This document shows, in pieces, positions 1-6,740 of a stretch of DNA of 12,388 nucleotides. Source of the stretch: Rhodocyclaceae bacterium UBA2271 (GTDB lineage: Bacteria; Pseudomonadota; Gammaproteobacteria; Burkholderiales; Rhodocyclaceae); contig DDXB01000060.1 in NCBI GenBank assembly GCA_002347405.1, forward strand, positions 1 through 12,388, written 5' to 3'. A program made the translations under genes and the position numbers. The notes beneath the pieces are model-generated. The model saw nothing but the letters and a program-made list of their open reading frames with translations, did no database searches and was not told the origin of the DNA. Position 1 is the stretch's first letter. Every line of letters begins with the position of its first letter.

Positions 1-305
1 AGTTCTGGCCGGCGCTGGAAGCATTGCTCGCCAATCAACATCACTGGGCACCGCATCACACGGCGCAGGTCGCCCTGATCTGGCCCCATCTTGAAGGCCT
101 GGGGCTGAACCTCGCGCAGGTACGGGCCGACATGCTCGCCCCGTCAATCGCCCAGATAATCGCCCAGGACCTGGCCGACGCCGACACCCTCAAGGTCACC
201 AAGACGCCGGAATTCTTCGTCAATGGCAAACCCCTGCCGCGCTTCGGCTTCGACCAGTTGAAAATACTGGTTGATGAGGCGCTGAAGGACACGCAGCGGC
301 GCTAG
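1..305 (+). CDS. DsbA-family thioredoxin-fold protein, 3' part
   Basis: This is the C-terminal end of a gene that enters from the left edge; the first whole codon in frame is at base 3. The visible 100 residues start FWPALEALLANQHHWAPHHT and carry the helical part of a DsbA-like fold. They then reach a cis-proline loop, KVTKTPEFFVNGKPLP, the region that sits beside the active site in thioredoxin-fold proteins. The family swaps or isomerises disulfides in exported proteins. The CxxC motif and any signal peptide lie outside the window, so exact activity and location cannot be read. The TTG at 24 is an internal codon, not a start. The DUF2062 gene follows closely on the same strand and may be co-transcribed. 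DsbA family is a firm call; the specific member is not. Confidence 0.85.
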   Translation, partial: FWPALEALLANQHHWAPHHTAQVALIWPHLEGLGLNLAQVRADMLAPSIAQIIAQDLADADTLKVTKTPEFFVNGKPLPRFGFDQLKILVDEALKDTQRR

Positions 306-375
306 CCGACACGTCAAACGGGGAATGTCGGATTCGGGTCTACCTCAATCGACAAACGCCAAACCATCGGAAATC

Positions 376-954
376 ATGCGTAACTGGTTTCGCCGCTATA
401 CACCCGACCACGCTGCGGTCAGCGACAACCGCTGGCTGGCGCCGTTTCGCAGCACGCTGCTGCACCCGCGCCTGTGGCACCTCAATCGTCATTCCGCCGC
501 CGGCGGCGTGGCGGTGGGGTTGTTCTGCGGGCTGATTCCGGGGCCGTTCCAGATGATCGTCGCGGCACTTTGCGCCGTCTTTTTCCGCATCAACCTGCCG
601 CTCGCGCTGGTCACCACGCTTTACACCAACCCCCTCACCATTGTGCCGTTGTATGTGGTCGCTTTCGGGATCGGCCGGATCGTGATGGGAGTGTTCGGGC
701 AGGGGAACAGCGAGTTCATCCACCCGCCCGAATATGGCGATGCCGGTTCAAGCACCATGCTGGAATGGATTGGCGCGCTGGGTGACTGGGTATGGCAGCT
801 CGGCGCGCCGCTGGCCATCGGCTTGCCGCTGCTGGCCACGTTTCTGGCGATTGACGGCTACCTCGTCGTCTACATCGCCTGGCGCATTTACCTAGTGCGC
901 GCCTGGCGCAAGAGAGCCAGCCGCCAGCGCGTCGGACAACCGCCCGTCGCATAG
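376..954 (+). CDS. DUF2062 domain membrane protein
   Basis: A small inner-membrane protein of the DUF2062 family, whose biochemical role is unknown. The recognisable pattern is the family opening MRNWFRRYTPDHAAV, then LLHPRLWHLNRHSAAGGVAV and GLFCGLIPGP, and TTLYTNPLTIVPLYVVAF between two hydrophobic segments. A third long hydrophobic stretch lies near the end (LAIGLPLLATFLAIDGYLVV), followed by a basic Arg/Lys-rich tail. I chose ATG 376 because family members normally begin just before the RxxPxH segment. An in-frame ATG at 325 would add 17 polar residues; the only purine run there (GGGGA) abuts that ATG too closely to act as a good ribosome site. The gene lies shortly after the DsbA-family gene. 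Its last 63 bases overlap the end of the convergent lolD gene. Confidence 0.85.
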   Translation: MRNWFRRYTPDHAAVSDNRWLAPFRSTLLHPRLWHLNRHSAAGGVAVGLFCGLIPGPFQMIVAALCAVFFRINLPLALVTTLYTNPLTIVPLYVVAFGIGRIVMGVFGQGNSEFIHPPEYGDAGSSTMLEWIGALGDWVWQLGAPLAIGLPLLATFLAIDGYLVVYIAWRIYLVRAWRKRASRQRVGQPPVA

Positions 955-1722
955 CAAAAGTCGGCGCTGGCAGGACGCCGCCAGCGTTGCATCGTGCGTC
1001 ACGATCACCAGACTGGTGCCGTGCACCGCGTTCATGCGCAACATCAGCGCGAACACTTCGTCGGCGGTGTGGCGGTCGAGGTTGCCGGTCGGCTCGTCGG
1101 CCAGCACGCATGCCGGCCGGGTCACCAGCGCCCGCGCCAGCGCCGCGCGCTGCCGTTCGCCGCCCGAAAGTTCGCCGGGGCGATGCTTGAGGCGCGCCCC
1201 CAAACCCACTTCGGTGAGGATCGCCGCAGCCTGCTCAAAGGCTTGCGCCTTGGGCAAGCGCCGGATCAGCAGCGGCATGGCGACATTTTCGAGCGCAGAG
1301 AATTCCGGCAACAAATGATGAAACTGATAAACGAAACCCAGCGACTCGTTGCGCAGACGGCCACGCTCGGCCTCTGAAGCGTTTGCCAATGCCACGCCGA
1401 GCAGCTGCACCGTGCCGGCCGATGGCGCATCCAGCCCGCCCAGCAGATGCAGCAAAGTGCTCTTGCCCGAACCGCTGGTGCCAACGATCGCCAGCGTCTC
1501 ACCCATCCCGACCTGCAGATCGATACCGGTCAGCACCGGCACGTCGGTGGCACCCTGGCGGAAGGTTTTGGCGAGGCCGGTACACGAAATCACGACCCCG
1601 CCGCCGAGCCGCCCCAAGGCGGGGTCAGCCAACAAAGCGGAAGCCGTGCCCGGCACGGCTGAACTCCCGTCACCCCCTTCCTCGGGAAGGGGGCTGGGGG
1701 GAAGGCGCGTCACTTCATTCAT
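892..1722 (-). CDS. lolD: LolD, ATP-binding subunit of lipoprotein release ABC transporter
   Basis: LolD powers the LolCDE-type transporter that lifts lipoproteins out of the inner membrane and hands them to LolA. All ATPase signatures are present: Walker A GTSGSGKST, Q-loop in VYQFHHLLPE (the LolD form of the MacB/LolD subfamily), signature LSGGERQR, Walker B ACVLADEPTGNLD and H-switch VIVTHD. The start at 1722 overlaps the lolC stop by 8 bases and has GAGG upstream, so the two genes are translationally coupled. The protein is 276 residues, longer than the usual 220-235. About 43 extra N-terminal residues (PPSPLPEEGG...LGRLGGG) are encoded by a hairpin-rich intercistronic repeat, and family homology begins near V44. 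An alternative start is GTG 1593. The C-terminus runs about 20 residues past the usual end, overlapping the convergent DUF2062 gene. Confidence 0.95.
   Translation of the reverse strand: MNEVTRLPPSPLPEEGGDGSSAVPGTASALLADPALGRLGGGVVISCTGLAKTFRQGATDVPVLTGIDLQVGMGETLAIVGTSGSGKSTLLHLLGGLDAPSAGTVQLLGVALANASEAERGRLRNESLGFVYQFHHLLPEFSALENVAMPLLIRRLPKAQAFEQAAAILTEVGLGARLKHRPGELSGGERQRAALARALVTRPACVLADEPTGNLDRHTADEVFALMLRMNAVHGTSLVIVTHDATLAASCQRRLLLCDGRLSDALAAGSLAPGAH
1594..1693. repeat. REP-like block of three hairpins inside the lolD 5' region
   Basis: Three perfect inverted repeats lie in a row. GACCCCGCC 1594-1602 pairs with GGCGGGGTC 1618-1626. AGCCGTGC 1642-1649 pairs with GCACGGCT 1653-1660. 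CCCCCTTCC 1673-1681 pairs with GGAAGGGGG 1685-1693. Such GC-rich palindromes normally sit between genes as REP/BIME-type repeats; here they are read through as the LolD N-terminal extension. No second copy is present in the window, so calling it an interspersed repeat is inference. Confidence 0.55.
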
Positions 1723-2965
1723 ACCTCAATGCCTCCGCCGGATTCACCCGCGCGGCGCGCCAGCTCGGATAGAGCGTCGCCAGGAGCGTCAGGACGAAAG
1801 ACACGGAACCGATGGTCCACACATCCGGCCAGCGCAGGTCGGAAGGCAGGTCGGAAATGTAATAGACATCCTTGGCGAGAAACTGGAAGCCGAGCACGCG
1901 CTCCAACGCCGGCACCACGACATCGACATTCAGCGCCAGCGCCACGCCGCCGCCGATGCCGAATACGAGGCCGATCAGGCCGATCAGCGTGCCCTGAATG
2001 ATGAAGATGCGCATGATGCTGCCGGGGCTCGCCCCCAGCGTGCGCAGGATGGCGATGTCGGCGCGCTTGTCGGTCACCGTCATCACCAGCGTCGAGACGA
2101 TGTTGAAGGCGGCCACCGCGACGATCAAGAGGAGGATGAGGAACATCATGTTTTTTTCGATCTGGACGGCGCGGAAGAAATTGGCATGGGTGCGCGTCCA
2201 GTCGGTGGCGCGCAAATCGGGGCCGATGCTGGCGGCCAGTTCGCGCACCACGCGCGGCGCCATGAACAGATCGTCGAGCTTGAGGCGCACGCCGGTGACG
2301 CGATCCTCCATCTGGTAGAGCTTTTGCGCATCGCCCAGGTGTATCAACGCGAGGCCGGAGTCATATTCGAACATGCCGACCTCGAAGATGCCGACCACGG
2401 TAAATTGCTTCATGCGCGGCAGGATGGCGGCCGGCGTGACCATGCCCTGCGGCGCGATCAACGCCACTTTTTCGCCTTCGAAGACGCGCAACGCATGGGC
2501 CAGTTCCGCGCCGAGGATGATGCCGAACTCGCCCGGCGCCAGCCGTTCCAGGGCACCGGCCTTCATGTGGCGGGCGAAGTCGGCCACGCCCTCCTCCTCG
2601 GCCGGCAGGATGCCGCGGATCAACGCCCCCTTCACCTGACCGTCGAAGCTCAGCATGCTCTGCCCCTGGATGTAGGGCGCGGCGGCAATGACACGCGGAT
2701 GGCGCGTGACGGTGGCAACGGCATCCGGCCAGTTGTCCATCTCGCCGTGGATGCCGGAAATCTGCGCGTGCGAGGCGACGCCGAGAATGCGCGTGCGCAA
2801 TTCCTTCTGGAAGCCGTTCATCACCGACAGCACGACAATCAGCGCCGCCACGCCGAGCGCCAGCCCGAGCGTGGAAATCAGCGAGATGAAGGAGATGAAG
2901 CGGTTGCCGCCGCCCGACTTGCGGGCGGTGGTGTAGCGCAGGCCGATGAAGGTTTCGAATGACAT
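1715..2965 (-). CDS. lolC: LolC/LolE-family permease of lipoprotein release ABC transporter
   Basis: Inner-membrane permease that works with LolD to extract outer-membrane lipoproteins. At 416 residues it has the usual family length and layout. A first membrane helix lies near residues 25-50 (ISTLGLALGVAALIVVLSVM). A large periplasmic MacB-PCD-type domain follows to about residue 265, and three C-terminal membrane helices start around MMFLILLLIVAVAAFNIVST, the last within VSFVLTLLATLYPSWRAA. The cytoplasmic motif LRTLGASPGSIMRIFIIQG, which docks on LolD, is intact. The C-terminus AARVNPAEALRYE is the classic family ending. The ATG at 2965 gives the canonical MSFETFIGLRY start but has no Shine-Dalgarno sequence in front. 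Only one permease is seen beside LolD; such single LolC/E proteins often act as homodimers (LolF-like). The exact LolC versus LolE label is uncertain. Confidence 0.93.
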   Translation of the reverse strand: MSFETFIGLRYTTARKSGGGNRFISFISLISTLGLALGVAALIVVLSVMNGFQKELRTRILGVASHAQISGIHGEMDNWPDAVATVTRHPRVIAAAPYIQGQSMLSFDGQVKGALIRGILPAEEEGVADFARHMKAGALERLAPGEFGIILGAELAHALRVFEGEKVALIAPQGMVTPAAILPRMKQFTVVGIFEVGMFEYDSGLALIHLGDAQKLYQMEDRVTGVRLKLDDLFMAPRVVRELAASIGPDLRATDWTRTHANFFRAVQIEKNMMFLILLLIVAVAAFNIVSTLVMTVTDKRADIAILRTLGASPGSIMRIFIIQGTLIGLIGLVFGIGGGVALALNVDVVVPALERVLGFQFLAKDVYYISDLPSDLRWPDVWTIGSVSFVLTLLATLYPSWRAARVNPAEALRYE

Positions 2966-2974
2966 GGAGGCGGG

Positions 2975-2980
2975 ATTCTA
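2975..2980 (-). promoter_or_regulatory. possible -10 box giving a near-leaderless lolC transcript
   Basis: On the minus strand TAGAAT lies 9 bases upstream of the lolC ATG. Transcription starting 6-8 bases after it would leave almost no leader, which fits the lack of a Shine-Dalgarno sequence. I see no good -35 box at 16-18 bases upstream, so this is weak. The 73-base gap up to the Crp/Fnr gene holds nothing else I can name. Confidence 0.25.
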
Positions 2981-3038
2981 CCTTGACACTAGCGTGGCGC
3001 CGCCGTCCCGCCAGCGCCGACTTTCCGGATCAGGCAAA

Positions 3039-3815
3039 TCATGCAGAACCGCGCCGCCCCATTGCGGTCTGCTGCCGGGCGAGAGTAGCCGTGCCCTGAC
3101 AAGACCCAACGTCGGACAGCAAACGCTTCAACTCCTTCTTGACCACGGCGTAGCATTCGCACGCATGGCGCTCCAGTCCGGACCGATCAAGCACGGCAAT
3201 GTGGCCGCGGCGATAACTGATAAATCCGGCACGCTGCAGGTTGCCGGCCGCCACGGTAATCCCCTCGCGGCGCACGCCGAGCATGCTGGCCACCAGTTCC
3301 TGCGTCATGACCAGATCGCTTGAAGGCAATCGATCGAGCGTCAGCAGCAACCAGCGACACAGCTGCTGTTCCAGCGAATGGTGCCGATTGCAGGCAGCGG
3401 TCTGGGATATCTGCGTAATCAGCGCCTGGGTGTAGCGCAGCAGCAGACGCTGCAGCAAGCCGGCGCGATTGAATTCCCGCAACAGCAAGCGACGCTCCAA
3501 CCGGTACGCATGGCCCGCGGTTTGCACCACGGCGGAACTCGACGTGGTATCTCCACCCATGAACAGCGAGATACCGACCACACCCTCATTGCCCACCCCC
3601 GCTGCTTCGGTAGTCGCGCCAGACGCCATGACGTAGTGCAGCGAGACGATGGCAGTGGTGGGAAAATAGGCGTGCTGCAACTGTCCGCCGGGCTCGTAGA
3701 GCATCTTGCCGAGCGGCAGCGGGGCCAGTTCCAGATGCGCAACCAACGGCTCGAACTCCGCCGCCGGGAGGGCGGCGAGAAGATGGTTTTGCTGCGGTCC
3801 CTGGGGAGATGACAT
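3039..3815 (-). CDS. Crp/Fnr-family transcriptional regulator
   Basis: A 258-residue regulator. An N-terminal cyclic-nucleotide-binding-type beta barrel spans about residues 15-125 (KMLYEPGGQLQHAYFPTTAI, EAAGVGNEGVVGISLFMGG), then a dimer helix, then a winged helix-turn-helix at about 165-215 with MTQELVASMLGVRREGITVA as the DNA-reading part. The barrel lacks the Arg-Ser pair that binds cAMP phosphate in E. coli Crp. There is no cysteine set for an Fnr-type iron-sulfur cluster, so the signal is unknown. Start 3815 is preferred because GAGG lies about 11 bases upstream and homology begins there; ATG 3878 would add 21 residues and overlap the upstream gene. It ends the BON-to-Crp gene series, 28 bases after the response regulator. 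A basic, polar C-terminal tail of about 20 residues looks nonconserved. Confidence 0.9.
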   Translation of the reverse strand: MSSPQGPQQNHLLAALPAAEFEPLVAHLELAPLPLGKMLYEPGGQLQHAYFPTTAIVSLHYVMASGATTEAAGVGNEGVVGISLFMGGDTTSSSAVVQTAGHAYRLERRLLLREFNRAGLLQRLLLRYTQALITQISQTAACNRHHSLEQQLCRWLLLTLDRLPSSDLVMTQELVASMLGVRREGITVAAGNLQRAGFISYRRGHIAVLDRSGLERHACECYAVVKKELKRLLSDVGSCQGTATLARQQTAMGRRGSA

Positions 3816-3843
3816 CGTCAACCGATCCTCAATAACCCAAGGC

Positions 3844-4668
3844 CTAGCCTTTGGTGGCGAATTCGACACCGATACCACGATACCCGGTGTAGCAGCCCGC
3901 CTGGTTGAACATCGGCTCTCCGCTCACGCGGAATTGCTGCCGCGCGCCATTGGCGTTGACCCGGCTGAGGACAAAATCGAGGAAGGGTTGCCGGGCGGCA
4001 ATGCTTGCCAGCAACAATTTCCGCTCTGCTTCATTCCAGCCCGCCTCCAGGGCAGCGCTCGGATCGTCCGGCAAGGTGTCAGCCTGGATGCCGAGCATTT
4101 CCAGCACCGGGCCGGAAACCTTGATGAAGTTATCGTTCGCGTCCTGCTCCCAGTACCAGTCGGAAGCCAACTCGGTCAAATTGCGATAGCGGGTTTCGCT
4201 TGCGCGTAATTCGGCGGTCCGCTCCTGCACCGTCTGTTCCAGAACCTTGCTGTAATTCTCGAGTTTCTTGTACAACAGCCGTGCTTCCAGCATGTTGTGG
4301 ATGCGCGTCCTGACTTCGACCAGATCGAACGGCTTGCTGATGAAATCCCTGGCACCGGCCTGCAACGCGCGCAGTTTGTGGCCGGGTTGCGCAGTGATCA
4401 CGAGGACCGGAAGATAGCCATCCGCGGCATTGCTCTTGAGACCTTCCATTACCTGGAATCCATCCATGCCGGGCATCTGCAGATCAAGCAGGATCAGGTC
4501 GTAGCCGTTTTTTCGGTGTAGCGCGCAAACCTCTTGCGGGATCATCGTTGAGGTCACGCCGGTGTAGCCGGCCTCACGCAACAACTGCTCGATCAGGATG
4601 ACATTGGGCTCCTGATCGTCAACGATCAGGATGCTGGCGTTCAGGATCTCGGTCTGGGTGATCATCAT
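3844..4668 (-). CDS. Response regulator with C-terminal PAS domain
   Basis: A 274-residue cytoplasmic signalling protein. The receiver domain covers about residues 10-128, with acidic pocket D17/D18, phospho-acceptor D62 in LILLDLQMPGMDG, T92 in VLVITAQ, and K112 in FISKPFD, so it should be phosphorylatable. A short coiled-coil linker (about 128-162) leads to one PAS domain (about 160-270; LASDWYWEQDANDNFIKVSG, ending YTGYRGIGVEF). There is no HTH, GGDEF, EAL or kinase domain, so output must be through partner binding. It may be a sensor-input fragment of a scaffold or may pass the signal to a kinase encoded elsewhere. It begins at the end of a kinase-like relic (4665-4802) and is followed closely by the Crp/Fnr gene. 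Start 4668 is one of two tandem ATGs; either could be used. Confidence 0.9.
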   Translation of the reverse strand: MMITQTEILNASILIVDDQEPNVILIEQLLREAGYTGVTSTMIPQEVCALHRKNGYDLILLDLQMPGMDGFQVMEGLKSNAADGYLPVLVITAQPGHKLRALQAGARDFISKPFDLVEVRTRIHNMLEARLLYKKLENYSKVLEQTVQERTAELRASETRYRNLTELASDWYWEQDANDNFIKVSGPVLEMLGIQADTLPDDPSAALEAGWNEAERKLLLASIAARQPFLDFVLSRVNANGARQQFRVSGEPMFNQAGCYTGYRGIGVEFATKG

Positions 4669-4802
4669 GATGGATTTCCCTGCTTGGTAGCGGTAACGCT
4701 AATCGAATAATTGGCGCTGTTGAAGATCGCGTTCTGCAAAGCGCCCGATTTAAGCAAGGCTGCTTGGCCTTGATATTCGGCGATAACGCCCGGCTTTGTC
4801 AA
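4665..4802 (-). pseudogene. Relic (or tiny ORF) of a PAS sensor kinase N-terminus
   Basis: Between the lmo0937-type gene and the response regulator is a 45-codon open frame. It contains GVIAEYQGQAALLKSGALQN followed by AIFNSANYS. This matches, from memory, the linker and first PAS strand of proteobacterial PAS sensor kinases, which typically continue SSIATDAKGVIQIFNVGAERMLGY. Here the match stops at SANYS and 12 other residues lead to a TGA that overlaps the response regulator ATG (ATGATG A). The frame can start at TTG 4802, which overlaps the stop of the membrane protein (TTGA). I read it as the scar of an internal deletion in a kinase gene. It could instead be a real 45-residue coupled peptide. 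No catalytic part remains. Confidence 0.55.
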
Positions 4803-4948
4803 AGTATCCTGCGCCCGCTGATGACTCGGAGCAAGACGACGACGATGGCAACCACCAGAAGGATATGAATGAACCCCCCCATGGTGGATGATGTGACTAT
4901 GCCGAGTAGCCAGAGGACGATCAAGATAACAGCAATTGTGTAAAGCAT
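4799..4948 (-). CDS. lmo0937-family mini membrane protein, 49 residues
   Basis: A very short gene. The product starts MLYTIAVILIVLWLLGIVTS, continues STMGGFIHILLVVAIVVVLL and ends RVISGRRIL. It has two membrane helices (about 3-19 and 26-41) joined by a short S-T-M-G-G-F-I-H turn, and a basic tail. This is the recognisable pattern of the small lmo0937-family membrane proteins that are common in stress gene clusters; their function is unknown. AGAGG lies 8 bases upstream of ATG 4948, a good ribosome site. It follows the AI-2E permease gene by 27 bases and is probably in the same transcript. Confidence 0.88.
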   Translation of the reverse strand: MLYTIAVILIVLWLLGIVTSSTMGGFIHILLVVAIVVVLLRVISGRRIL

Positions 4949-4975
4949 TTTATGGCCTCTTTCGTTTGGTGAGAA

Positions 4976-6160
4976 TTAGTCGCCCAGCAATTCGGCCACC
5001 GGCCCGAGTTGCTCGATATGCTGCGCCACCACTTTCACAATAACAATGATCGGAATGCTCAGCAGCAGGCCCCAGACGCCCCACAGCCACCCCCCGAACA
5101 ACAGCGATACGAATATCGCCGCCGTATTCATTTTGGCGATCCTGCCCGTCATCCAGGTCGTGACAAAGTAACCGACCAACGTGGCGATCACCATTGAAGC
5201 GGCAGCAGCCAGCAGCAGCATCGACAGCGATTCGAATTGCATGAAGGCCGCGATACCAATGACGCTGGCGGTAACCGCCGGACCGACGTAGGGAATCAGG
5301 TGCAGCAGTCCCGCCGTCACGCCCCAGGCGCCGGCATTTTCGAGGCCGATCCAGCTCAAGGCGATCCAGGTCAGCAATCCGACCAGGACGTTGGTCACCA
5401 GCAGCATGAACATGTAGCGCTGGATCGAGTCGTTGATGCCATCGAGGATGTGTACCGTGATCTTACGGTTCGACATTGATGGTCCGGCGAGCCGCACCAG
5501 CTTTCTCTTGAAGGTATCTCCGGACAGCAGCAGAAAGAACGTCAGGAACAGCACCATGGCTGCCTGACCGATCAGGCCAGCGGCTACCATGGCGTTAGTC
5601 AAAAAGAAGTTGCCGAGGTTGAAGCCGGGCACATCGATGACAACGCGCGTCGCCCGCTGTCTTGGCAGCGCAGCCAAACCAGCCGCCTCGCTCGTCGCCT
5701 TTTCGATTTCACTGGCAGCGGTTTGCATCTTCTGCATGGTGCTGGCTTCACCTTTGCGCAGCTTGGCGATGCCGGCCGACATCTGGCTCACCGCTTCAGG
5801 CAATTGATCGATGATGGTCAGGATCTGCCCACGCAACGCGTAGGTGCCCAGCACGGCGACACACACCACCCCGATCATCACAATGCTGGTGCCGAGCACG
5901 CGTGGAATGCGGACCAGTTCGAGCCAGACGACCAGGCGATTCAGCGTGTAGGCAAAAAGGATGCCGAGCAAGAGGGACACGAAGAAACTCTGCGCCCACT
6001 TCAGGGCGAACACTGCAGCAACGGTAGCGAGTATCACCAGGGCGATTCCCCGTGCAGCCCTGAGCTCAGGTACCACGGACAGCAAATCAACGGGCTCGAT
6101 GCCGGCTGAAGATTGATTGCCCGGCGGAACTGCCGATTCGGTAATTTCGATTGCCGTCAT
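4976..6160 (-). CDS. AI-2E family transporter (PerM/YdiK-like permease)
   Basis: A 394-residue polytopic inner-membrane protein of the AI-2E transporter family. Some members export autoinducer-2 and others are sodium/proton antiporters or have no known substrate, so the substrate here is open. A polar N-terminus of about 35 residues precedes paired helices (GIALVILATVAAVFALKWAQ; SFFVSLLLGILFAYTLNRLV) and a third helix around 86-108. An amphipathic, partly coiled loop follows (about 112-170, EKATSEAAGL). Then come the family core, including GLLHLIPYVGPAVTA, and the C-terminal helices LFGGWLWGVWGLLLSIPIIV. Length and order are normal. No strong ribosome site precedes ATG 6160. It lies 80 bases after the BON gene, with a 13-bp hairpin in that gap that may lower expression relative to BON. 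Confidence 0.9.
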   Translation of the reverse strand: MTAIEITESAVPPGNQSSAGIEPVDLLSVVPELRAARGIALVILATVAAVFALKWAQSFFVSLLLGILFAYTLNRLVVWLELVRIPRVLGTSIVMIGVVCVAVLGTYALRGQILTIIDQLPEAVSQMSAGIAKLRKGEASTMQKMQTAASEIEKATSEAAGLAALPRQRATRVVIDVPGFNLGNFFLTNAMVAAGLIGQAAMVLFLTFFLLLSGDTFKRKLVRLAGPSMSNRKITVHILDGINDSIQRYMFMLLVTNVLVGLLTWIALSWIGLENAGAWGVTAGLLHLIPYVGPAVTASVIGIAAFMQFESLSMLLLAAAASMVIATLVGYFVTTWMTGRIAKMNTAAIFVSLLFGGWLWGVWGLLLSIPIIVIVKVVAQHIEQLGPVAELLGD

Positions 6161-6191
6161 ATTGATGCGTTCACAGTCAGCCTGAACATGG

Positions 6192-6224
6192 GGTCATTGC
6201 CGAACGCGAGGTTCGGCAATGACC
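6192..6224. terminator. 13-bp perfect hairpin between BON and AI-2E genes
   Basis: GGTCATTGCCGAA at 6192-6204 pairs perfectly with TTCGGCAATGACC at 6212-6224 around a 7-base loop. It sits 16 bases after the BON stop on the minus strand. No run of T follows on either strand, so it is not a standard Rho-independent terminator. It could be a processing site, an attenuator or a binding palindrome. It explains why BON and the permease could be expressed at different levels. Confidence 0.5.
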
Positions 6225-6240
6225 AAAAGTGCGCTATCGC

Positions 6241-6555
6241 CTACTTGATGCGCATGTCGTTCTTGACGGATTTCACGCCCTTGACGCTACGCGCCAATTC
6301 AACCGCTTTACTCGATGCGGTATACGAACTCACGAAGCCACTCAACTGAACGACACCCTTGAAGGTCTCGACATTGATTTCAGCGACCTTCAGCGTGGGC
6401 TCATTGAAAATGGCCGTCTTCACCTTGGTGGTGATGACGCTGTCGTCGATATATTCGCCGGTTCCTTCTTGCGTCGATGTAGACGCGCAGCCGACAACAA
6501 ACACCAGCGTAAAAGCCAGAAATAGTGCGGAAAGATATTTGCCAAGTTGTTTCAT
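6241..6555 (-). CDS. BON-domain lipoprotein (OsmY-like)
   Basis: A 104-residue exported lipoprotein. The signal peptide MKQLGKYLSALFLAFTLVFV ends in a lipobox V-V-G-C with the acylated cysteine at 23. A short Ser/Thr/Glu linker leads to one BON domain at about residues 40-104 (DSVITTKVKTAIFNEPTLKV, GVVQLSGFVSSYTASSKAVE, VKGVKSVKNDMRI). BON domains bind phospholipid surfaces and occur in envelope stress proteins such as OsmY and DolP. The residue after Cys is Ala, not Asp, so sorting to the outer membrane by the Lol system is expected. AGGAG lies 8 bases upstream of ATG 6555. It appears to be the first gene of the unit that runs on to the Crp/Fnr gene. Confidence 0.92.
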   Translation of the reverse strand: MKQLGKYLSALFLAFTLVFVVGCASTSTQEGTGEYIDDSVITTKVKTAIFNEPTLKVAEINVETFKGVVQLSGFVSSYTASSKAVELARSVKGVKSVKNDMRIK

Positions 6556-6740
6556 GGTTGATTCTCCTGAGGTGGAAAAAACAGAACTTCCTGATTGGGT
6601 TTCAGACAACAGCGTTCGCATGGCTGTCCGGGTTGGGAACCGAGTCTGACGACCAGCGAGACACTCTCTGTGTCGAAGCCTCTGGATAAATATAGTAAAA
6701 AATGCCCACTGCCGTCGGTACGCTGTCGTACATAGTGTTA
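6556..6740 (-). promoter_or_regulatory. Leader and probable promoter region of the BON gene
   Basis: This 185-base gap has no convincing gene. On the minus strand an AT-rich patch around 6685-6703 includes TATATT (6689-6694), a possible -10 box, but I see no matching -35 hexamer. It may use another sigma factor or an activator. A transcript from there would have a leader of about 120 bases. A short open frame running through here and into the IS remnant has no recognisable protein. Confidence 0.3.

Noticed and set aside
1349..2962. A 537-codon open frame on the plus strand across lolD and lolC
   Set aside because: It is the antisense shadow of two well-recognised transporter genes in GC-rich DNA. 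Its translation is Asp/His/Arg/Gln-rich with no domain.
3815..3878. Longer Crp/Fnr start at ATG 3878
   Set aside because: It would overlap the response regulator gene, adds 21 residues without family similarity, and ATG 3815 has a GAGG upstream.
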